Below, one piece after another: positions 56,901-64,000 of a stretch of DNA of 64,000 nt. Below the pieces are notes generated by a model. That model had not been told where the DNA came from. It saw nothing but the letters and a program-made list of their open reading frames with translations, and did not search any database. Every line of letters begins with the position of its first letter. Within the stretch, counting starts at the first letter, position 1. This stretch comes from Ephydatia muelleri (lineage: Eukaryota; Porifera; Demospongiae; Spongillida; Spongillidae). The stretch lies in contig JABACO010000021.1 in NCBI GenBank assembly GCA_013339895.1, positions 5,382,341-5,446,340 of the forward strand, read 5' to 3'. Position numbers and translations under genes: made by a program.

Positions 56901-59900
56901 ATCACACCAGTACATCACACCAGTACATCACACCAGTACATCACACCAGTACATCACACTACATCACACCAGTACATCACACCAGTACATCACACCAGTA
57001 CATCACACCAGTACATCACACCAGTACAACACACTAGTACATCACACCAGTACATCACACCAGTACATCACACCAGTACATCATACATCATCACACCAGT
57101 ACATCACACCAGTACATCACACCAGTACATCACACCAGTACATCACACCAGTACATCACACCAGTACATCACACCAGTACATCACACCAGTACATCACAC
57201 ACAGTACATCACACCAGTACATCACACCAGTACATCACACCAGTACATCACACCAGTACATCACACCAGTACATCACACCAGTACATCACACCAGTACAT
57301 CACACCAGTACATCACACCAGTACATCACACCAGTACATCACACCAGTACATCACACCAGTACATCACACCAGTACATCATACAGTACATCACACCAGTA
57401 CATCACACCAGTACATCACACCAGTACATCACACCAGTACATCATACTGTGCATTGAATGCATTGCATGGTGCATGCGGATCGTGACACAGGCCACCCTT
57501 GCAGGGGAGCGGAAAGACGTCTCTGGTGAACAGGTTTGCCTCCATACTGGGCTACCATGTGGAGCCTATAGTTCTCTATCAGGTGAGCAGGACATTGTAT
57601 GCGCATGTGTAGCATGCAGTGTGCACACGTGTATAGGGTAGTGGTTGCATTTTGCACCAACAGTAAACGGTAGTCCTCATTTGGGGTGATGTGTGTGTGT
57701 GCTCCCCACTACCATTCCAAGCAATATTGCCCTCATGGTATGTTACTCTGGGTGGACTGGTTGTGTGCCTTATGTCTTCCTTCTGTCATCCTGTCTACAA
57801 TCCTTGGAGTATTTATTTATAATTTCATTAATAATGGGATCCAGTTAAAAAAGACGTTTTCAGACGATAAAGTAAAGGTCTCATAGCTTCAATGATGTCC
57901 TGTTGCTTGTCATGTCTCACATTCCCGCACTCCTGTATGTACCCATGGATTTCCATCTGTTCACACACACACACAGAGGTCCCTCAGGACTGCACGTTTA
58001 CTTGTACTTTGCCTTCTCTCAGGACATGACGTCGAGGGAGCTCCTTCAGCAGAGGACCACTCTTTCCAATGGGGACACCGCATGGAGGGAATCCCCCCTC
58101 ATCCTCGCTGCTCGGCAGGGAAGCATTGCTGTCCTGGATGGCGTGCACAGATTGGAATCAAGTACCTTGAGTGCTCTGCAGAGGTGGGCTTTAAATAAAT
58201 ACGAAGTACTTCCCTCCAGTTAGTATACTGTATAAAAGGTGCATGTACATGTAATATGTGAAAGTCATTAGGTGTTCATTTTACCATAAATGGTGTGTGG
58301 GTACATGCGTGGATACAAACAACAGTACTTACTCCCTTGTACGCACACTACATGTGCATTGTATCATAACAGTATGCATGTACGTACATGCCCTGCATTC
58401 ATGTTCACAATTGTGTGATCGCATGTACTGTACATTTGAGCATGGTTGGTCAGTGTTCTTTGTCTACACATATGAAGTACTATGCGCTTCTATTCCGCGT
58501 GAAGGTTGATCCAAGACAGGGAGATATCCCTGATGGACGGCACTAGGCTTGTGGGAGAGGAAAGGTACCAGAAGGCCATGGAGGCTTCAGGATTGACGCC
58601 CGAGTCCATGGCTGAGAGGTGAGTGTTACGTGCATGTTCAGGCAAATGTCCACCACCACACATGCAGGCGTATGTACCTAACAGCTGTGCACCTGTAGTT
58701 TGCATGTTCAGCTGCATGTGCACATACACCCTATTGGTCACAGTACAGGCACATGTGCGTGTGATCGCATACGTCTGTGTGCATGCATTACCGGGCATTA
58801 ATGTGTGTAATTTGTTTCACCTCTGGGAGCATATTGGAAAGTAGTTTTTGGAGTGTGCTTTAAAGATGTGTGTTTTCTGACACAGATCGATTCACAAGAT
58901 CCATCCAAAGTTCCGAGTGATTGGTATTGGAGAGCCTCAGAGGCAAACTAGTAGAATGGGTGGAGTAAGCTCTGCCCAGACCTCTTGGCTCCACCCAGAG
59001 CTGCTCTCCCTGTTTCCCTACCATCACGTGAAGCCCCTTCCCAGAGAGGAGGAGAGGAAAGTGATATTGAGCAAGGTGAAATCCTCCTGCTATACATGTA
59101 CACTAGGATGGGTTATGCTACTATGGGTTACGCTACTATGAGTTACGCTACTATGGGTTACGCTGGTTATACACACCTACATGTATTTTCCTATGTACAA
59201 TGGCATAGAAGGCTATAGTGGCCACTGTTTAAAAAAAAATTAAGAGGAGGGAAAAAAAAGATGATGGGAGGAAATTTGTAGAATGGGAGCAAAGAAATCC
59301 ACCTGGTATCCTTCCTCCCTGGCCATAACACTGAATATTTCTCACTACATCACTGATGTGTTTAGTATTTCAATACATCCTCCCAATGCATGCACACTGC
59401 CTCTCCTCCAACCACTCCCTTAGGGCCAGGTGTCAACACTGATGGAGGTTAAGGCTATTTAAATCCTGAGAATTGTACAGTCCAGATAGTCACCACACCA
59501 TGCAGTGATCACCTCCATCCAGATAGTCACCACACCATGCAGTGATCACCTCCATCCAGATAGTCACCACACCATGCAGTGATCACCTCCATCCAGATGG
59601 ATCACCTCCATCCAGATGGTCACCACACCATGCAGTGATCACCTGCATCCAGATAGTCACCACACCATGCAGTGATCACCTCCATACAGATAGTCACCAC
59701 ACCATGCAGTGATCACCTCCATACAGATAGTCAGTTTGCGTGTGTTTGCAAATTCACACTGACATGTTGTAATAAGAACAGTGATCACAAATCAAGGTGT
59801 CAATACACAACCTTTTATTAATTGGTGGCTTTATAGCAAGTCTGCTGGATATTCTAATGTTTAGGCATGAGCCTATAGCGTACATGTACGAAACTGGTAT

Positions 59901-62900
59901 ACTGGAGAACTGATATTAATGGTCAAAATTTGGACACTTGATACCTTTGGTCATGGCACTCACACAAGACGCACACTGGGGACAAATTAACTAGTTAGTT
60001 ATTTTATAACATTATAAACATTTCTATTGGTTGTTAGATTATTAAACTCTTTCATACCTCATTGATACTTGTCCTCTCCCCTGTTTGTTAACACCAAAAC
60101 ATGTTTTCAGGTACCTGGAGTGTCTGCGCACAAACTTGATCAGTTGCTTCAGTTGACTCACAAACTTAGATCAACATCCAATTCAATGGTAAGTGTGTTC
60201 AATGAACATGGGGGGAGAGAGGGGGAGGGAGGGGATAGTTCATGTCCTCTTGTAGGTAGATTACATGGGGTCCAACCAATCATATTACATTTTGACTCAT
60301 ACTATCTTCCTCATCCCCGTCCCTGTCATCCCCCATCCCTGTCACCCTCATCCCCATCCCTGTCACCCTCATCCCCATCCCTACCATCCTCATCCCCACT
60401 CCTCATTCCCAACCCTACCATCCCTCATCCTATCCACATCCCCATCCCTCATCCCCACCCCTACCATCCCTCATCCCCATTCCTATGCAGCTACAGTCAT
60501 TGGCTGCATCACTATCGACACGCCAGTTGGTTCGTGTAGCCAGAAGGTTAGCTGCATACCCAAATGAGGATCTTTATCAGACCCTCAGCAAAGTCTGCCT
60601 CGTGAGGTAAGCACTGTTCTTGTACACATATACCCGACACATTGCCATGGTAATGTGGTTCACATTTGCGTGTAGACTACACTGTTATGGCATACTGTGC
60701 ATTGGTATCTGATGTGTTCATTTCTATGCGTCTGTGTCTCAGCATGTACATGTGTATGCATGGATAGTGTGTGTGTGTATTATGTGCATTTGTGAATATA
60801 ATGTTATACATGTGTGTGTGTATTTCTCCACACTTTTGATGGTGATAGGTTTCTACCTCAGCTAGTCAAGGCATCATTTGTCGATGCACTTGCTGAGGTT
60901 GGCATCAAGCCATCTGCTGTGCTTCTTGAAAATGGGTATCGCCCAGTGGTGTGTAAGTCAAGGCTGCGTGTGCACTGTATGGGAGCAGGGATTATGTGTG
61001 GGGATGTGGACACACAAGGTGTGCACTGTATGGGAGCAGGGATTATGTGTGGGGGATGTGGACACACAAGGTGTGCACTGTTTGGGAGCAGGGATTATGT
61101 GTGGGGGATGTGGACACACAAGGTGTGCACTGTTTGGGAGCAGGGATTATGTGTGGGGGATGTGAACACAAGGTATTTTATGCTAGACCAATTCGAAGTG
61201 CATCTACATTTAAATAATTAATTGCATATTACCATTTCTTTACTTGCAATTTAGAATCTTAAAGATTGCAATAATATAACATGTGTCAAACCAATAGCAT
61301 ATGCTGTGCACACTGAATGGCTTTGCCATATGCTTAGCCATGCACCGGTATGTGTTGGGTACCAATGGTACTTTGCGAAGTAAACAATTGTGGACAAAAC
61401 ACTAATTTCGATTGTATTGGATGGAGTAAGCAGGGAGGGGAGGGGATCACTCATCACCTGATGCTCTTTGTAGTGATAAGCATGTCTGGACCCATGTCAT
61501 GTGTGCTATGGAGACAGATGGTGTACACTGTCGCTTTCATGCCACTTTTTAACATTACAGCATTGAAATAACGGCCCCTACTACACATAGCTTTGTCAGA
61601 TGGTTTCGCATTTGTTTTGCACAATCCACCTTGCAGTGTTCATGCATGTGCACAAGCCAGACTTTGATTAGGTTTTATTATCCATATTTGCATGTACATG
61701 CCCCTCACAAACACTACTCAACTACAAACTACAGCTGTAAGATGACACCTCTTTCCTTGTGCATTTGTTGCTATGTCACCTTCCATGTCGTTATGACATT
61801 GTCCATGTTGCTATGACACCATCGTGTTGTTATGACACACTCTGCATCGCTATGACACCCTCCATGTTGCTATGAGACCCATCATGCTGCTATGACACTC
61901 TCCATGTTGCGCCATGTCCTCCGTGTTGCTATGGCATACATGTTGTCTCACCTCCCATCCCCTCCCTTCAGATGAGAGAAAAGGTAACCAACTACAAATT
62001 GGCAGTGTAAAGATGACCATCAATGGAGACCACCAGGCAGCTGCTCTGATACCAGACGTGCTCTTCTTCGACAACCAGCAGGTGCAGTATACTGTGTGCA
62101 TGTGTGTTGTGTGACCAATGTGGTATGTACATGGGTGTACAGGATGTTCCTTTATGTAAGTGGAGGCTAGACTATGCTTGAGTGGTTGGTTTTGTTGAAG
62201 CTGCACAAGAAATGAACTAAATCAAGCCCTCTAAATTCAAGTTGAAAATTTAAATGTGCTATATCCATATTTGCGCCTACAATTAGTACATGCAGATGAC
62301 ACTTGTGTAATGATGCTACCAAAATACTGCTGATGTAAACGCTATTATTGATATGTCGTATTTAAAAAATATATAAAAATATAAAAATAAAAAATGAATA
62401 TACCCCTAGCAACATTCAATAGAGACCATTGGCAGCTCTTGATACAGTTAGAGTACATGTGCTTTCAGAAACACACATACACACATGCACATACATGTAC
62501 ATACATGCAAATACACATATACACACATACACACATGTACACACATGCATGTACACACATCCCTGTAGCACCTTCGTGTGATGGAGGACATGCTGAAGGA
62601 CTTCAAGTTAGGGGAACATCTCCTGCTGGTTGGTAACCAAGGTGTGGGGAAGAACAAGATAGTGGATCGCTTCCTCCATCTGCTGAACCTGCCAAGAGAA
62701 TACCTCCAACTGCACAGGTGAGACAAGCGGAGGAGGTTCAACCACATTACAGAAGTATATACTAGACATGGACATATACCAGTGTACTAGAGCTATAGGG
62801 GGACATGGGCATATACCAGTGTACTAGAGCTATAGGGGGACATGGACATATACCAGTGTACTAGAGCTATAGGGGGACATGGGCATATGCCAGTGTACTA

Positions 62901-63638
62901 GAGCTATAGGGGGACACGGACATATACCAGTGTACTAGAGCTATAGGGGGACATGGGCATATACCAGTGTACTAGAGCTATAGGGGGACATGGGCATATA
63001 CCAGTGTACTAGAGCTATAGGGGGAAATGGACATATACCAGTGTACTAGAGCTATAGGGGGACACGGACATATACCAGTGTACTAGAGCTATAGGGGGAC
63101 ATGGGCATATACCAGTGTACTAGAGCTATAGGGGGAAATGGACATATACCAGTGTACTAGAGCTATAGGGGGACATGGGCATATACCAGTGTACTAGAGC
63201 TATAGGGGGACATGAGCATATACCAGTGTACTAGAGCTATAGGGGGACATGGACATATACCAGTGTACAATAATTGGTTTATTTTCTTGTTTTGATTTCT
63301 ACTTTTACATAGTTAATATCCTTCCTTTTCTGTGTATGATCCGATCCTTAGAGACTCAACTGTGCAAACACTTACCCTGCAACCGTCTGTTCAAGATGGA
63401 GTTGTTGTCTATCAAGAGTCTCCATTGGTAAGACTGACCAACTTACTGGGGTGCACTTCAGCGTCTAATTTTCCTTGCATGCATGTCACACATGCATTGA
63501 AGGTTCGAGCATTGAAGTCCAACATGGTCTTGGTTATCGATGAAGCGGACAAGGCCCCAACACATGTGACTTGTATTCTTAAAAATCTGGTTGAAGGTGG
63601 TGAATTTACGCTAGCAGATGGAAGGCGGGTGGTCCCAG
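50462..63638 (+). CDS. VWA8: VWA8 mitochondrial AAA ATPase (5' 20 exons; continues past the window)
   Basis: Exons: 50462-50543, 50828-50905, 51828-51883, 52229-52414, 52482-52649, 53398-53612, 53985-54114, 55117-55212, 55649-55922, 57505-57582, 58023-58183, 58505-58618, 58886-59075, 60111-60188, 60491-60606, 60849-60952, 61972-62081, 62569-62717, 63352-63427, 63503-63638. All junctions are GT-AG and phases agree, apart from one base in exon 9. The start MLLRGWRRLAVHRSM is Arg-rich without acids, a typical mitochondrial presequence. Conserved VWA8 blocks follow: EPPKHPELVPR, ALSRDTTETDLKQRREI, GLPVPPYKGNPLDPPLRSRF, a second AAA module, VRVARRLAAYPNEDLY, and a third AAA module with LVIDEADKAPTHVTCIL. 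The family is a mitochondrial AAA protein with dynein-like modules and a C-terminal VWA domain; that domain would lie beyond 64000. Exons 1 and 2 are less certain. Confidence 0.92.
52229..52649 (+). CDS. VWA8: VWA8 exons 4-5: first AAA module with a degenerate Walker A
   Basis: Exon 4 reads DALGQDMFLIGPPGSLRRHL. The P-loop position is GPPGSLRR and lacks the Lys-Ser/Thr of an active Walker A, as I recall for human VWA8, so this first module probably does not hydrolyse ATP. The next block, DTTETDLKQRREIAGGTVRY, is almost invariant in the family. Exon 5 holds LVLDGIEKAERNVLPVLNNL, the Walker-B-like segment, and LENREMQLEDG. Confidence 0.9.
52690..52950 (+). repeat. 26-nt minisatellite in VWA8 intron 5
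   Basis: About ten units of GATGAGGTGGTGGTTAGGGA followed by CAATGT, with a few substitutions and one 2-nt deletion. Confidence 0.95.
53232..53284 (+). repeat. Short tandem array in VWA8 intron 5
   Basis: Four units of ACTAATGTAAC-type sequence, 12 nt each, a little upstream of exon 6. Confidence 0.85.
53864..53960 (+). repeat. CA/TA microsatellite in VWA8 intron 6
   Basis: CA dinucleotides interspersed with TATACACACA units, ending about 25 nt before exon 7. Confidence 0.9.
54165..55105 (+). repeat. About 0.94-kb polypyrimidine tract in VWA8 intron 7
   Basis: An almost pure C/T stretch built from CCCTCCCTCCTTCCTTTCTC-like units of about 20 nt, with very few purines. It runs directly into the TTCTTCCAG acceptor of exon 8. 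It reads as open Leu/Pro/Ser frames, which are not genes. Confidence 0.95.
55649..57582 (+). CDS. VWA8: VWA8 exons 9-10: second AAA Walker A, with a one-base frame break
   Basis: Exon 9 starts after CCCAACAG (RFSLPGYPSSS...) and reads to LLTKLLQSHTAGEF. The expected Walker A approach (CLIGG) lies one base out of frame (…TTT C TGT CTG ATT GGA GGA…). Exon 10 gives RGSGKTSLVNRFASILGYHVE, completing the P-loop GGRGSGKT. Exon 9 is 274 nt; removal of a single base gives 273 and phase 0, which exon 10 needs. So an extra base, real or from assembly, sits at about 55904. The 1.6-kb intron is mostly a 13-nt array. Confidence 0.8.
56083..57446 (+). repeat. 13-nt minisatellite, roughly 100 units, in VWA8 intron 9
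   Basis: Units of CAGTACATCACAC in long homogeneous runs with occasional 1-6-nt deletions and insertions. Thirteen is not a multiple of three, so runs are open in several frames as His/Thr/Ser-rich readings; these are not genes. Confidence 0.98.
59105..59172 (+). repeat. 18-nt array in VWA8 intron 13
   Basis: About 3.5 units of GGGTTACGCTACTATGGG. Confidence 0.85.
59478..59731 (+). repeat. 37-nt minisatellite in VWA8 intron 13
   Basis: About six to seven units of TCCAGATAGTCACCACACCA followed by TGCAGTGATCACCTCCA, with one shortened unit near 59590. Confidence 0.95.
60300..60482 (+). repeat. CATCCC-rich array in VWA8 intron 14
   Basis: Irregular units of CATCCCCATCCCTGTCACCCT and variants, running to a few bases before exon 15. 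Confidence 0.85.
60965..61170 (+). repeat. About 51-nt minisatellite, 4 units, in VWA8 intron 16
   Basis: Units begin GTGTGCACTGT(A/T)TGGGAGC and continue AGGGATTATGTGTGGGG with GATGTGGACACACAAG. Confidence 0.95.
61780..61935 (+). repeat. About 20-nt array in VWA8 intron 16
   Basis: About eight imperfect units of CCATGTTGCTATGACACCCT shortly before exon 17. Confidence 0.85.
62569..62717 (+). CDS. VWA8: VWA8 exon 18: third AAA Walker A
   Basis: Reads VMEDMLKDFKLGEHLLLVGN then QGVGKNKIVDRFLHLLNLPR. The P-loop GNQGVGKN has Gly and Lys in place with Asn at the usual Ser/Thr position. Flanking acceptor CCCTGTAG and donor GTGAGA are clear. Confidence 0.92.
62765..63268 (+). repeat. 37-nt minisatellite, about 13.5 units, in VWA8 intron 18
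   Basis: Units of GGGGGACATGGGCATATACC followed by AGTGTACTAGAGCTATA. Alternating GGGCATA/GGACATA variants suggest higher-order pairs. Confidence 0.98.
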
Positions 63639-64000
63639 GTAAACTATGCCTGCATGTACGTACAGTGTATGTGTTTAAAGACACACACTCTGGGGGTATA
63701 TACACGCGGTGTCCCTCAGGGTACTCTACTATCAAAGAAAATTTTTTTGTTTAAATCCTACTGGTATAGAAAGAAGGACATATATGATGAAACTGATGTG
63801 TTAATTTAAAAGCCTTCTAAATCAAGTGCACCTTTGACACATAAAGGTCAATAGCAACAACGAATCGAATGGCAGCATGAGGGGATATGTCCAATTATCT
63901 GCCTACAGGATTTATAATTGGGGTTGTTTTTTTATTTGAAATAGACCATGTTATGGGGTGGCCGAATGGTTTCATGGCCCCATGGCGGGATATCCGGGAC
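63639..64000 (+). other. VWA8 intron 20, start
   Basis: Begins with a GTAAACT donor. No next exon is recognisable before the window ends. Confidence 0.6.

Noticed and set aside
55682..57486. Frames of about 450-480 residues rich in THHQYITPVHHTS
   Set aside because: They run from VWA8 exon 9 into the 13-nt intronic array. The array is open in several frames and has no coding signature.

Overview
This is a eukaryotic, almost certainly metazoan, nuclear genome window. Split genes have canonical GT-AG introns with consistent phases, and there are CA/GT microsatellites, minisatellites and many eukaryotic DNA transposons (ISL2EU-like, CACTA/EnSpm, hAT, Harbinger) plus LINE and Ty3/gypsy relics. 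A mitochondrial VWA8 gene and tyrosine-phosphorylation docking proteins with IRS-type PTB domains point to an animal. The mix of elements and compact gene style suggest an early-branching marine invertebrate such as a demosponge, but this is an inference and the species cannot be fixed from the window.

Layout. 0.1-4.3 kb: an ISL2EU-like transposon with an intact-looking DDE transposase (+), fronted by a 25-unit 13-residue repeat, convergent with a decayed SWIM/YqaJ/PHD gene (-). 6.1-8.1 kb: a decayed CACTA (Tnp2-type) transposase (-). 8.6-25 kb: a nest of transposons. A hAT pseudogene is split by a 242-bp TIR element. It abuts a Harbinger element (9.54-24.94 kb) whose transposase gene is split by a 2.4-kb hAT with 5-bp target duplications and by an 11.2-kb TIR element (12598-23818). 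The 11.2-kb element carries an integrase-core gene, a HECT-like gene fragment, subterminal repeat arrays and a Ty3/gypsy relic. 25.1-25.3 kb: a Pro/Thr-rich repeat. 26.1-30.2 kb: a host coiled-coil gene (-). 30.7-36 kb: degraded retroelement pieces, a large hairpin and diverged repeats. 36.6-40.4 kb: minisatellites, GT arrays and a duplicated/inverted segment.

Host genes dominate the right half. Two paralogous docking/adaptor genes lie head to head: minus strand 42508-40419 and plus strand 48094-50028. Each has a tiny first exon, an N-terminal IRS-type PTB domain and a tail of conserved YxN, YEEI and YDxP motifs. VWA8 runs rightwards from 50.46 kb in at least 20 phase-consistent exons and leaves the window before its VWA domain. 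Its introns hold an unusual number of different tandem arrays and a roughly 0.9-kb polypyrimidine tract.

The strongest candidate for something undescribed is the 11.2-kb element: near-perfect 26-bp TIRs, TA flanks that restore the interrupted reading frame, and terminal arrays built from the TIR core motif. Transposon copies are mostly broken, so gene calls there are pseudogenes unless stated.
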